From Roseimicrobium sp. ORNL1 (lineage in GTDB: Bacteria; Verrucomicrobiota; Verrucomicrobiia; Verrucomicrobiales; Verrucomicrobiaceae), in assembly GCF_011044495.1 (NCBI RefSeq), contig NZ_CP049143.1, positions 186,001 through 250,000 of the forward strand: DNA of 64,000 nucleotides, read 5' to 3'. The notes below the pieces were generated by a model, which was given only the letters and a program-made list of their open reading frames with translations, was not told the DNA's origin and did not search any database. A program made the position numbers and the translations under genes. How positions within the stretch are numbered: the stretch's first letter is position 1; every line of letters starts with the position of its first letter. This document shows, in pieces, positions 25,797-34,729 of the stretch.

Positions 25797-26762
25797 ATGG
25801 ATGCGGAGACTCCCGGACAAAATTTTGAGATCACCATCTCAGAGAAGGAGCGCGAGCAGGGCGCCCTTTTTCCGGAAACACTTCGCCTGGCCACGCTGCT
25901 GGTGCACACGCGTGGCTATGTCATCCTTCGTGGAGGCATGCCGATTGGGGTGGCGCATGAGGCGGCAGAGCGGTTTCGCCAGATCCATGCGGACTGTATG
26001 GCCAGTCGTGAAGGTGATGGCTGGTGGCAGGTGGCGCGGGATACCAGGGCCGTCTTCTGGGAGCGCAATCATCGCTGGCGCATCTTCCCCAAGCTGGCCG
26101 AAGTCTTTGCGAATCCCTGGGTGATTGCGAATCCCCTCGCCATGGAGGTGCTGGGGGAGCTTTTGGGTTCTGAAATCCACTGCAAGTTTGTCTCCAGCGA
26201 CACCTGCATGAAAGGCACCACGCTTCAGTCACCGCATCGCGAGATGGGCGGGGGCAACACGTGGGAGGCGCAGTCATTCATCGTGAATGTACCGCTGGGT
26301 GTGTGTGGCTTGCACAATGGCCCCCTTGAAGTGTGGCCGGGTGGCAGCCATCTCTGGCGCAATGAACTACTGCGTCGCCTGCAGGTGAATGACGATGTGC
26401 AGGACGGCCGCAATGCGGAGTTCGAATGGTTCGCCACGCTCTTCCCCTCGCGCAAGGTGGAGTTGCATCCTGGGGACGTGCTGATTCGGGATCCCGGTCT
26501 CATGCACCGGGGCACCGTCAATGAAAGCGATGATCCCAGAAGCATGCTCACCGTTTGCTATTTCCGCGACGGCTTCGTGCATGACTATGGAAGCCCGGAG
26601 CACAATCTTGATCGTGCATTGTGGGTGAAGCTGGAACCTTCCGTGAAGCGACTGTTCTCTTATGTGTTCGAAGGCAGCAACGCAGCGAAGCCTGCGCCGG
26701 CAGCAGCAGCCACACCTCAAAACGTCAACACGCCGGCAGTCAGTCCCTTGTGGGAGGACTGA
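25797..26762 (+). CDS. PhyH-like Fe(II)/2-oxoglutarate-type dioxygenase
   Basis: The core shows the double-stranded beta-helix of the phytanoyl-CoA dioxygenase group. The first iron ligands fit SPHREMGGG as HxE instead of the usual HxD, the sequence EVWPGGSHLWR follows, and the distal His is in DPGLMHRGTVNESDDPRSML, with Arg as the probable 2-oxoglutarate anchor. It ends with an Ala/Pro-rich tail. Substrates in this family range from lipids to sugars; with glycosyltransferases on both sides, a role in glycan or lipid modification is possible but unproven. The start at 25797 is a choice; another in-frame ATG is at 25689. The stop codon abuts the stop of the next minus-strand gene with no gap. 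Confidence 0.78.
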   Translation: MDAETPGQNFEITISEKEREQGALFPETLRLATLLVHTRGYVILRGGMPIGVAHEAAERFRQIHADCMASREGDGWWQVARDTRAVFWERNHRWRIFPKLAEVFANPWVIANPLAMEVLGELLGSEIHCKFVSSDTCMKGTTLQSPHREMGGGNTWEAQSFIVNVPLGVCGLHNGPLEVWPGGSHLWRNELLRRLQVNDDVQDGRNAEFEWFATLFPSRKVELHPGDVLIRDPGLMHRGTVNESDDPRSMLTVCYFRDGFVHDYGSPEHNLDRALWVKLEPSVKRLFSYVFEGSNAAKPAPAAAATPQNVNTPAVSPLWED

Positions 26763-27749
26763 CTAGATGGCTGGCTCGCGCTCCGCATCCTTTCCTTTGA
26801 GGAGACGTAGTGCTCCCTCAATGAAGCCGAGGGCATGATGATAGCGGATGAGCCACGCGGGACGCGTGGCGGAGCCGAAGAGGTATTCCTGCGGCATGCG
26901 GGCCAGCACGCGTGCCATTTCTTGAAGTGCCCACTTCAAGCTGCGCTTGCGGTTCTGTGGAGTAAGGGGATCATGGTGGGACAGCAGCCGCAGGTAGCCC
27001 TCCACCAGGCCGAAGCCGTGATGCAGGCAGCACTGGTAACTCAGGGTCGTGCGCGCCTTCGAGATCACATGGAGCAGTCGGAGGCCCGGGCAATACCAAA
27101 CCTCCCAACCAGCATTGCGCACAAAGAACACCATCTCAGAATCCTCCCCTGCATGCACATCGCGGGGTCCCCTGCCGACGAGGCGCCCCTTGCTCAGGAA
27201 GCCGCTGCCAATCAAAGCAGCCCGGTTGAGCACGAGACCCGCACCGCAGGGTGCGGGCCGTCCCTGATCAGGCAGGCGCCGGACCTCTTCGCCAAAGTCC
27301 TGCGCCGCGAGGCTGGCCGCGTGATCCAGACACCAGCCAGGTGTGCCGGAAGGCCAGGCGAGCTCATTGCGTCCCGCGAAAGCTCCGGCATAGGGCTGTA
27401 GCTCGGCGAAGCTACAGGCCTGCTGTACCCAATCAGGTGCCAGCAGGCAGTCATCATCCACCATGGCCACCCACGTGGCATCGCTGTGGCTCACACCGGT
27501 GCAGCGCGCGTACGCGACACCCGGACGGGGCTCGTCGATGATGCGCAGATTGGGAATGCGCGGGTCATTCGCGTAGCGTGTGGCGACTGCCGAGGTCTCA
27601 TCCGTGCAGGCATTGGCGACCACCAGAACGTCCCAATAAATGCCGGGTGCTTGCTGGAGCGCGATGGCTTCCAGCGTCGCTGCCAGGGGCTCGGCGCGGT
27701 TGTGCGTGCAGATGATCAGCGTGAGCTGTGTAACGTGCCCCTCGGCCAT
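26763..27749 (-). CDS. Family 2 glycosyltransferase
   Basis: The 328-residue protein has a GT-A domain: LTLIICTHNRAEPLAATLEA at the N-terminus, VLVVANACTDETS, the metal-binding region MVDDDCLLAPDWVQQACSFA with DDD, and the segment GAGLVLNRAALIGSGFLSKG. The C-terminal 100 residues are helical and basic, typical of rhamnosyltransferase-like GT2 enzymes. Donor and acceptor are unknown. It is the minus-strand neighbour of the polysaccharide cluster and faces away from the large membrane protein gene. Confidence 0.88.
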   Translation of the reverse strand: MAEGHVTQLTLIICTHNRAEPLAATLEAIALQQAPGIYWDVLVVANACTDETSAVATRYANDPRIPNLRIIDEPRPGVAYARCTGVSHSDATWVAMVDDDCLLAPDWVQQACSFAELQPYAGAFAGRNELAWPSGTPGWCLDHAASLAAQDFGEEVRRLPDQGRPAPCGAGLVLNRAALIGSGFLSKGRLVGRGPRDVHAGEDSEMVFFVRNAGWEVWYCPGLRLLHVISKARTTLSYQCCLHHGFGLVEGYLRLLSHHDPLTPQNRKRSLKWALQEMARVLARMPQEYLFGSATRPAWLIRYHHALGFIEGALRLLKGKDAEREPAI

Positions 27750-28204
27750 GCTGAAGGCAGCATGGCATTGTCACTGGGGGTGTGCGAGAAAATCTGTGGC
27801 AGAAGAGGATGGGGATTGAGCTTCGAGGGGGCGTGACCGTGACGGGTTCATAACAAAGCCGCGCCAGTTCATAGGACAGGATCGGGGCTTACGCGATGGG
27901 CGCTCTATGGACGAACTTCACCACGTCGCGCTCTTGAGGCAGGGAGGTTGACTATCCTCCCTCGCGGATATCCAACGAACGGGAACACGATTCTGAAGCG
28001 CCATTCATGCAAACGTTGCCAAGCCAAAGGGATTGAAGCGACAGGCTGGCCATGTTCCTGCTTTCCAGATGACCATGAGAGAGGACATGGACGCGTGTTT
28101 GGAGAAAAGCACCCCCGACCCCCAGTCCCGGGATCTATTTGCTTGCGGAGGACGTTCGGCCACGGAAACGATGGCTGCCCGTAGATTCTCGGGCTGACCT
28201 CTTC
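27750..28204. other. 455-bp divergent intergenic region upstream of the heptose cluster
   Basis: No gene is supported here. It contains a perfect 7-bp hairpin AGGGAGG/CCTCCCT around TTGACTAT (27941-27962). Because the glycosyltransferase (minus) and the long plus-strand run both start from it, promoters for both are expected here. I cannot assign -10 and -35 boxes with confidence. Confidence 0.5.
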
Positions 28205-30934
28205 ATGATGAAGCTGCATTACTATCTTGGCATCCTTCCTCTGCTCTACTTTTTGTTCTTGCTGGTACTCGGCAGGGCCTTCTTTGCAGTGACCAAAGTG
28301 CGCATGAAGGGGATGGCCCTGTGGTACCTCTCGCCTGCCATGGGCCTCGCGGTATTTGGCTTCATCATTGGCTGGCAGAATCAAATCGGCACGCCCATCA
28401 AATCCTTTGGCATGGAAACGGTGGTGGTGCTGTCACTGGCGTCGATTGGAGTTTTGATATGGAAAAAATGCCGGGTGCCGTGGAAAAAGCTGACTATCCC
28501 GGTGATTCTGGCGGTGCTGTTTCTTGGAGTGGCCGGTTATCCCTCGTTTCGTTATGGGACTGATTGGGTCTCCTATTTGAACAACGACTATGCGAACTAC
28601 TGCGTGGGTGCAACGAGGTTGCTGAACCATGGCTTTTTTGACTTGCCCTCACAGGAGCAACTGCTGAGCGGTGATCCGTCCCACGTCTATTGGGTGATGC
28701 ATGTGGGTTTTGGGGCCAGGCCTGTGACAGATTTCGTCCTGGCGGCGTTCAGTGACGTCAGTCGCATCTCGCCGAGAGAGGCGTACATGCCTGTCATTCT
28801 CATGTTTGCCCTGCTGCAGGCTTGGGCTTTGGCCGGAGTAGTGTCGATTCGTTCACGCTCACAGCATCTGGCGATTCCGGCGATGGTTTTTCTCTTCCTT
28901 ACACCGCTTTTCGTCCTTGGCGTGTACTCCCAGCTACTGGCACAAGTGGCGGGACTGGCGTTGATGTTGCTGGCCTATGCCCTGTTGGTGAAGCCTACGC
29001 GCGACCGTCCCTGGAAGGAGAGCCTGCTTCGATTGCTTCCATGCGCTGCTGCTGTGGGAGGACTGCTGTGGTTTTATCCTGAAAGTGCGCCCTTTGGATT
29101 GCTGGCGGCGGGTCTCGTCCTGCTGTGGCGGTGGGCTAAGCGTCCTGCTGAGAGGCGCGCGAGCATGACGGCTCTCGGGATTGCGGCATGCATCACGCTC
29201 CTGCTTCTGAACATCAACCTCGCCATGATCTTCAAGTTCCTGCTGATGCAGGCGACTCACCAAGGTGCGGCAGATGTGTTTCCTTACTTTACCGGAGCAA
29301 GCGGATGGCCGCGGTTGCTGGGATGGGTCCCCTTCTTTGGCAAACCGATGTGGTGGATGCCTTGGGGAGCTCTGGCGGTGGCGCTGTTGCTTCTGGCAGC
29401 GCCCATCAGGAAGCACCGCATCATCGTTCCCATCGCAGTGGTGATGGTACTGGTCGCTCTACGCTTGTATACCAGCCACGGCGAGTTTGGCCTGTTCAAG
29501 TTGGCGATGTTCGCCCAGCCCGTTCTGGCGGTAGGTGCGGCTGTTATCTGGTGCTGGCCCTGGCCTTCGATCATGAAGCCAGTTTTGCTGGCGGGATGGC
29601 TCGCGGTGACGCTCCCTACGACCTGGGTCTACTACAAATTCGCGATCGGGCAGCCCGGAGGCCCCTGTGAAGGGCCCTATGTCACGGAACTGGGTTTCCC
29701 CAGAAAGCCAAAAGACAAAGGCGCGTGTGACCTGATAAACATGGGACCTGGGATGGAGAAGCTGGTGATGCTCCACGTGCCCCACCTGTCGACTGAAACA
29801 CTGCCAGTGTCCTTTTCAGGAATGTATTGGGGCAAAGAGCGCTTCCGCAATGCTGCAACGGAGTTCCTTCCTTATATCCAACCCGTAGAGAAGTCCTTTC
29901 AGAATCGCTATGTGTACTGGGAGTTCCCCCGCAATCCGAAGGCCTCGAAAGTGAAGTATGTGGTCGAGCCACATCCCTTGCTCAGTCCTTTGAACCGGAT
30001 GTACAGACCTGTGTCATCCAAGGACTGGTTTTCCATGGACCGGCGGGACAAGGTGGTTAACCGGCTGGCTCTTTGCCCGTCTGCCCTGCCAGACAGTGAG
30101 AACCCCATGGGCGAAGCGATGGTTGAGCATTTCAATGGTCTCCCCGCAGAACAAGACCCCAGCGCTACAGCAGGCGAAAAGCGGGGAATGACGGGTATGG
30201 AGCGTCATCTCCTCTTTGAGGTGATCAATCCGACCGAGGAAATTTGGGTGAGAATCAGCTTCACCCGCTCTTCCATACCCAAGGGCAAGAACCAGTTGTC
30301 TCGAAATGCGGTGATCATTGGAGCTGAAGAGACGCCTGTGGGCTTTGTAGGCAATGGAAGCGCGAATGTCATTGTTGGACCGTTGAAGCCTTTGATGGTC
30401 GACGGCAGAGCCATGATTGCCTTTGATTGGGTAGATCCTGTCTTCAAAGTCGCAGACAATGATAAACGGAAGCTCTCAGGCTGGATCCGGGACATCTCAG
30501 TGCTCTCCACAGAGCAACGCCGTGCGCTGCGACCACCGCAACTGCTTCTGTTGGACACTCCCCAGGGACTGGTTGGCAATCCCTCACTGGAGTACTCGGG
30601 CATCGCTGAAGACAGCATTCTGGCCAAGGATTCCTGGGCGGTATTCGAATCCAAGCCAGGGGTACGAAATGCGTTGCGAATCGAGGGCATCATCCCTGGA
30701 TTGCCGGGCCTCGATAAAGGCAATACGGTCACTGTGTCACTGAACGGAGTGGAGTTTCGCACAGCCGAGGTGGAACCTGGAGCCTTCGAAATGTTGTTCG
30801 AGCTGCCACCTCAGGAGACAGCCAAGCCGATCAAGGTGTCCCTTTCGTGGAAGAACTCGGCCATCCTACCGGGTGCCGATGGCAGAGAAGCGTCTGCCAT
30901 GCTGAAGAAATTGGGCATCATCACCATTCATTGA
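28205..30934 (+). CDS. Large polytopic membrane protein with C-terminal soluble domain, GT-C-like
   Basis: The protein is about 909 residues. The first 480 contain about 11 hydrophobic segments (for example LGILPLLYFLFLLVLGRAFF at residues 8-27 and MPVILMFALLQAWALAGVV), and the remaining 430 form one or more soluble, beta-rich regions with motifs such as HLLFEVINPTEEIWVRISF and LLLDTPQGLVGNPSLE. Conserved-looking acidic and Trp residues between helices (YGTDWVSYLNNDYANYCVGA) are consistent with GT-C-type glycosyltransferases, which use polyprenyl-phosphate sugars, but I cannot name a family. It heads the plus-strand polysaccharide run, 39 bp before a dolichyl-phosphate-mannose-synthase-like gene. 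The start MMKLHYYLG was chosen just before the first helix. Confidence 0.65.
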   Translation: MMKLHYYLGILPLLYFLFLLVLGRAFFAVTKVRMKGMALWYLSPAMGLAVFGFIIGWQNQIGTPIKSFGMETVVVLSLASIGVLIWKKCRVPWKKLTIPVILAVLFLGVAGYPSFRYGTDWVSYLNNDYANYCVGATRLLNHGFFDLPSQEQLLSGDPSHVYWVMHVGFGARPVTDFVLAAFSDVSRISPREAYMPVILMFALLQAWALAGVVSIRSRSQHLAIPAMVFLFLTPLFVLGVYSQLLAQVAGLALMLLAYALLVKPTRDRPWKESLLRLLPCAAAVGGLLWFYPESAPFGLLAAGLVLLWRWAKRPAERRASMTALGIAACITLLLLNINLAMIFKFLLMQATHQGAADVFPYFTGASGWPRLLGWVPFFGKPMWWMPWGALAVALLLLAAPIRKHRIIVPIAVVMVLVALRLYTSHGEFGLFKLAMFAQPVLAVGAAVIWCWPWPSIMKPVLLAGWLAVTLPTTWVYYKFAIGQPGGPCEGPYVTELGFPRKPKDKGACDLINMGPGMEKLVMLHVPHLSTETLPVSFSGMYWGKERFRNAATEFLPYIQPVEKSFQNRYVYWEFPRNPKASKVKYVVEPHPLLSPLNRMYRPVSSKDWFSMDRRDKVVNRLALCPSALPDSENPMGEAMVEHFNGLPAEQDPSATAGEKRGMTGMERHLLFEVINPTEEIWVRISFTRSSIPKGKNQLSRNAVIIGAEETPVGFVGNGSANVIVGPLKPLMVDGRAMIAFDWVDPVFKVADNDKRKLSGWIRDISVLSTEQRRALRPPQLLLLDTPQGLVGNPSLEYSGIAEDSILAKDSWAVFESKPGVRNALRIEGIIPGLPGLDKGNTVTVSLNGVEFRTAEVEPGAFEMLFELPPQETAKPIKVSLSWKNSAILPGADGREASAMLKKLGIITIH

Positions 30935-30973
30935 AGAGTTACTTGCCTTGATGCACCGCAAAACCCGCGAAAG

Positions 30974-31948
30974 ATGACAGCAATGGAGCGAACCGTAAGC
31001 CTTATCAGTGTCGTCGTGCCAGTCTACAAAGAGGAGGGCAACATAGGGCCCTTCCTCGAGCGTGTGGTGTCGGTACTGGAACGCGTGGCCTCCGACTACG
31101 AAATCATTTTCTGTCTGGATCCCTGCCCTGATCGAACCGAGGAAATCATCCTGGAGCATCGCGAAAAGAATCAACGCGTGAAGCTGTTGCGCTTCTCACG
31201 GCGCGTGGGCCAGCCGATGGCCACGCTGGCAGGACTTTCCTATTCATGCGGTGATGTGGTGGTTCCTATTGATGTGGATCTGCAGGATCCACCGGAACTG
31301 ATCGAGCAGATGGTGGCGAAGTGGAGTGAAGGCTATGATGTGGTGATTCCCCAGAGGGTGAGCCGCACCGGTGAGACAGTGGTAAAGAAGGTGGTGTCCC
31401 ATGTGGGCTACCGCGTGATCAATCGCATCGCGGATGTGGAGATTCCTCCGAATACCGGTGACTTCCGGCTTTTGAGCCGCCGAGTTGTGAAGGAACTGGT
31501 CAGGCTGCGGGAATGCCATGGCTTCCTGCGGGGCATGGTGGCGCTCGTGGGATTCAAGCAGATCACCATTCCCTTTGAGCGTCCGCCACGGCATGCAGGC
31601 ATGGGCAACTACAACCGGTTCCTTGGATCGTTGCGGATTGGGTTCAATGGCATCTTCTGCTTTTCCAACTATGCTCTCGGGTTGAGCACGTGGCTGGGAT
31701 TCCTCACAGCTGGATTTTCCCTATTGCTCACCGCCATCTATTTCGTTCTGAAATTGCTGGGCCGCGAGATCCTCTGGGGCAATCCCACCACAGTGATCCT
31801 CATCACTTTCCTGGGTGGGGTGCAGCTGATCACCACCGGAATCTTGGGTGAGTATATCGGTCGAATCTATGAAGAGGTGAAGCAGCGTCCCAAGTTCATT
31901 GTGGATCGCGCGGAAGGGGTGCAGCAACAAACGATGGATCCTCAATGA
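30974..31948 (+). CDS. Family 2 polyprenyl-phosphate glycosyltransferase (GtrB/DPM-like)
   Basis: The protein has 324 residues. The GT2 domain starts LISVVVPVYKEEGNIGPFLE, with the second-strand segment YEIIFCLDPCPDRTEEIILE, and the catalytic DxD is in VVVPIDVDLQDPPELIEQMV. The acceptor helix NTGDFRLLSRRVVKELVRLR is typical. Two membrane segments follow at the C-terminus (WLGFLTAGFSLLLTAIYFVL and TVILITFLGGVQLITTGILG), then a short basic tail. This arrangement is that of enzymes which charge polyprenyl-phosphate with a sugar at the cytoplasmic face. The large GT-C-like protein upstream could use such a donor. It overlaps the next methyltransferase gene by ATGA. Confidence 0.9.
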   Translation: MTAMERTVSLISVVVPVYKEEGNIGPFLERVVSVLERVASDYEIIFCLDPCPDRTEEIILEHREKNQRVKLLRFSRRVGQPMATLAGLSYSCGDVVVPIDVDLQDPPELIEQMVAKWSEGYDVVIPQRVSRTGETVVKKVVSHVGYRVINRIADVEIPPNTGDFRLLSRRVVKELVRLRECHGFLRGMVALVGFKQITIPFERPPRHAGMGNYNRFLGSLRIGFNGIFCFSNYALGLSTWLGFLTAGFSLLLTAIYFVLKLLGREILWGNPTTVILITFLGGVQLITTGILGEYIGRIYEEVKQRPKFIVDRAEGVQQQTMDPQ

Positions 31949-32847
31949 CCTCCAGCCTGCTCCAGAATTTTCCCTGGCCCAAGCCAGCCCGCAGCCAGTC
32001 CGCTTCCTCTTGGACGGGCTGCGGCTTCGACGACGGGAGTGGAAAGCTGGAACCGATTTTGTACTTCTATCCTCCGAGCAGCGGCTGGAGTGACGAGCTC
32101 ACTCATTTCCACGAGGAGAACGCTGGCGAGGCTCATCCCATTGACCTCGCCTCAAGGCGATACGCGCTGGATAGCTTGCGGCGGTTGCCAGATGCTGAAC
32201 CGGGGCCTGTGGTGCTCGACGCAGGATGTTCCTCGGGACATTTGATTGATGACGTGGTGCGCGAGCTGCCTCGGGTGCAGGTCATCGGATCCGACTTCAT
32301 TGCCTCGCCTCTCCACTCTCTCGCGAAGCGGCATCCGACCGTCCCCCTGCTGCAGTTCGATCTCCGTGCGTGTCCGCTGCAGGACGCCTCCATGGATGCA
32401 GTCGTGTTGCTCAATGTGCTGGAGCACATCGATGACGATGAGCAGGCGCTTCGCGAGGTGGCCCGAATTCTGAAGCCGGGTGGTCTGGCGCACATCGAGG
32501 TGCCCGCAAATCCGGACTGCTATGACATCTACGATGAGCATCTGATGCATTATCGCCGTTACCGGATGACGGAGCTATTGGACAAGGCGTCGAAGGCGGG
32601 GCTGGAAAAGATATCTGCCACGCATCTGGGATTTTTCCTCTATCCGCCATTCCTTGTGGCAAAGAGGAGGGGGAGGAAAATGCTGTCTCTCCCTCCGGAA
32701 GAAAAGGCGAAAATCGTGGCTGGCCAGATTCAGCAGACTCGCGGCAACGTGATCTTCAAGTGGGCCGTGGGTTTAGAAACCGTCTTGGGCAACTTTTTCT
32801 CCTATCCATGCGGCATTCGGTGTGTAGTTCGTTTTCGAAAGCCGTGA
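31945..32847 (+). CDS. Class I SAM-dependent methyltransferase
   Basis: A 300-residue protein with the methyltransferase motifs VVLDAGCSSGHLIDDVVREL (motif I), IGSDFIASPLHSL, MDAVVLLNVLEHIDDDEQAL (motif IV region) and ILKPGGLAHIEVPANPDCYD. The first 75 residues are a separate region (TDCGFDDG-type start). Its start overlaps the stop of the upstream glycosyltransferase (ATGA), so the two are probably coupled. The substrate is probably a sugar or lipid of the cluster, but this is only context. Confidence 0.85.
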   Translation: MTSSLLQNFPWPKPARSQSASSWTGCGFDDGSGKLEPILYFYPPSSGWSDELTHFHEENAGEAHPIDLASRRYALDSLRRLPDAEPGPVVLDAGCSSGHLIDDVVRELPRVQVIGSDFIASPLHSLAKRHPTVPLLQFDLRACPLQDASMDAVVLLNVLEHIDDDEQALREVARILKPGGLAHIEVPANPDCYDIYDEHLMHYRRYRMTELLDKASKAGLEKISATHLGFFLYPPFLVAKRRGRKMLSLPPEEKAKIVAGQIQQTRGNVIFKWAVGLETVLGNFFSYPCGIRCVVRFRKP

Positions 32848-32915
32848 ATGATTTTAGCGAATCCGCCCGGACCGCATTGCCCATACTCCCTCAAGCCTGT
32901 TCCCTGTAGTCCTCT

Positions 32916-33659
32916 ATGCCTGCTCTATCCTCCCAAGAAAAGTGGCCCAAAGTACTTCCACCCCTTACGGAAGAACAGCAACGCATCAGCCATGCTTTTA
33001 TGAAGCTGTGGCACGAGGAATTGCCCAAGAAGTACTCGTCGATCGAACGGTTCAACCACCAGTTTCCAGTCAAGTTCTCCGAGCCTGGCTTTGGAGCTAC
33101 TCTGGAAATTGGTGCAGGACTGGGAGAGCATATTGAGTATGAAAAGCTGTCGGCAGAGCAGCGACGCAATTACCACGCGTTGGAACTGCGCTCAAACATG
33201 GCAGACGTCATCCGTGAGAAGTTCCCGGATATACAGGTGATTGAAGGTGATTGCCAGGCCCGCTTGGACTTCCCCGATGGGGCGTTCGATCGCGTGCTGG
33301 CGGTGCATGTGCTGGAGCACCTGCCTAATCTTCCCGCGTGCATCCGGGAGATGCACCGGCTGTTGAACAAGGAAACCGGCCAGTTCCTAGTAGTCATTCC
33401 CACGGAAGGCAGTCCGGCTTATTCACTCGCGAGGAAAATTTCCGCAGAGCGCATCTACAAGAAGCGTTTCGGCGGGGACTATTCGTGGTTCTACAAAAGA
33501 GAGCACATCAACCTCCCGCATGAAATCCGGGAAGAGCTGGATGTCTATTTCGAGACGACCGAGGTTCAGTGGTTTCCATTCAACGTTGTGCCGTTCCTGT
33601 TCTGCAATCTCTGTATCGGGCTCTCGCTCCGTCCACGAAAGGACGTAATCCGTGACTGA
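32916..33659 (+). CDS. Class I SAM-dependent methyltransferase
   Basis: A 247-residue methyltransferase. Motif I is ATLEIGAGLGEHIEYEKL, then DVIREKFPDIQVIEGDCQAR, and the post-motif region DRVLAVHVLEHLPNLPACIR with LVVIPTEGSPAYSLARKIS at the product-binding side. It ends in a short hydrophobic segment (VVPFLFCNLCIGLSL). It lies between the previous methyltransferase and the epimerase genes, all in the same direction, and so probably modifies a sugar or lipid intermediate of the cluster. Confidence 0.85.
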   Translation: MPALSSQEKWPKVLPPLTEEQQRISHAFMKLWHEELPKKYSSIERFNHQFPVKFSEPGFGATLEIGAGLGEHIEYEKLSAEQRRNYHALELRSNMADVIREKFPDIQVIEGDCQARLDFPDGAFDRVLAVHVLEHLPNLPACIREMHRLLNKETGQFLVVIPTEGSPAYSLARKISAERIYKKRFGGDYSWFYKREHINLPHEIREELDVYFETTEVQWFPFNVVPFLFCNLCIGLSLRPRKDVIRD

Positions 33660-33727
33660 CCCCAGTGAAGTGACTCGTCGAAAAGACCTTGCCCAATGCT
33701 GAATTTGAGTCCTTGGATGTCCCGCCC

Positions 33728-34729
33728 ATGAGAAAAATATTTGTTACAGGAGTCGCAGGTTTTATCGGCAGCAGTCTGGCGGATCGGTTGCTGGCGGACG
33801 GGTTGCAGGTGGTGGGGTGGGATGATTTCTCTACTGGTCAGGAGCGGTTTCTTGAGGGTGCCCGCAAACATTCGAACTTCGAACTGAAGCGCGGGGACAA
33901 CCTGGACCTGGAGGCACTCACCACCGCGATGCATGGCTGCGATATGGTGGTGCACCTGGCGGCGAATGCGGATGTGCGATTTGGACTGCAACATCCCCGG
34001 AAGGATCTGGAGCAGAATACGATTGCCACCTTCAATGTGCTTGAGGCGATGCGGACGAATGGCATCAAGAAAATCGCGTTCTCGTCCACGGGGTCTGTCT
34101 ACGGTGAGGCGGTGGTGATCCCTACGCCTGAGGACGCAGCGTTTCCTGTGCAAACGTCGCTGTATGGAGCGTCGAAGGTGGCGGGGGAGAACTTGATCCA
34201 GGCGTACTGCGAAGGATTCGGGTTCGAAGGTTACATCTTCCGCTTCGTCTCGATTCTGGGAGAGCGCTACACACACGGGCATGTGTTTGACTTTTACGGC
34301 CAGTTGCTGGACCACCCGGAGAGACTTCGGGTGCTCGGAGATGGCACTCAGCGCAAATCATACCTGCACGTGCAGGACTGCATTGATGCCATCCTTCACG
34401 TGACGCGGGCGGACCTGGCGCAGAACGAGAAGCATCGTGTGTGCGTCTTCAATCTGGGCGCGCCGGAGTACTGCCGGGTGACAGACTCCATCGGATGGAT
34501 TTGCCGGCATTTGGGACTGGAGCCCAAGTTTGAGTTCACGGGCGGCGATCGCGGATGGGTGGGGGACAATCCCTTCATCTTTCTGGATACGGTCAAGATT
34601 CAGGCCACCGGATGGCGCGCGAAGTACACCATCGAGCAGGGCATTGTCTCGACGTTGAAGTGGCTGCAGGCGAATCAGTGGGTGCTGGAAGCGCGCGCCG
34701 TCCATGACGCGAAGGGGGGCAAGGCGTGA
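33728..34729 (+). CDS. NAD-dependent nucleotide-sugar epimerase/dehydratase
   Basis: An extended SDR of about 333 residues. The Rossmann motif is FVTGVAGFIGSSLADRLLAD, the YxxxK catalytic pair is in SLYGASKVAGENLIQAYCEG with Ser/Thr in AFSSTGSVYGEA, and the C-terminal half binds the nucleotide sugar (RVLGDGTQRKSYLHVQDCID). The pattern is that of UDP-glucose or UDP-glucuronate 4-epimerases and related enzymes. In this locus it probably acts on a nucleotide sugar of the glycan. It overlaps the next gene by GTGA. The start MRKIFVTG follows the family; an upstream ATG at 33689 is in frame. Confidence 0.9.
   Translation: MRKIFVTGVAGFIGSSLADRLLADGLQVVGWDDFSTGQERFLEGARKHSNFELKRGDNLDLEALTTAMHGCDMVVHLAANADVRFGLQHPRKDLEQNTIATFNVLEAMRTNGIKKIAFSSTGSVYGEAVVIPTPEDAAFPVQTSLYGASKVAGENLIQAYCEGFGFEGYIFRFVSILGERYTHGHVFDFYGQLLDHPERLRVLGDGTQRKSYLHVQDCIDAILHVTRADLAQNEKHRVCVFNLGAPEYCRVTDSIGWICRHLGLEPKFEFTGGDRGWVGDNPFIFLDTVKIQATGWRAKYTIEQGIVSTLKWLQANQWVLEARAVHDAKGGKA

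Noticed and set aside
27905-28384. 159-codon minus-strand open frame in the 27.7-28.2 kb gap
   Set aside because: It overlaps the start of the large membrane protein gene, is rich in His/Arg/Gln without pattern, and lies mostly in non-coding DNA.
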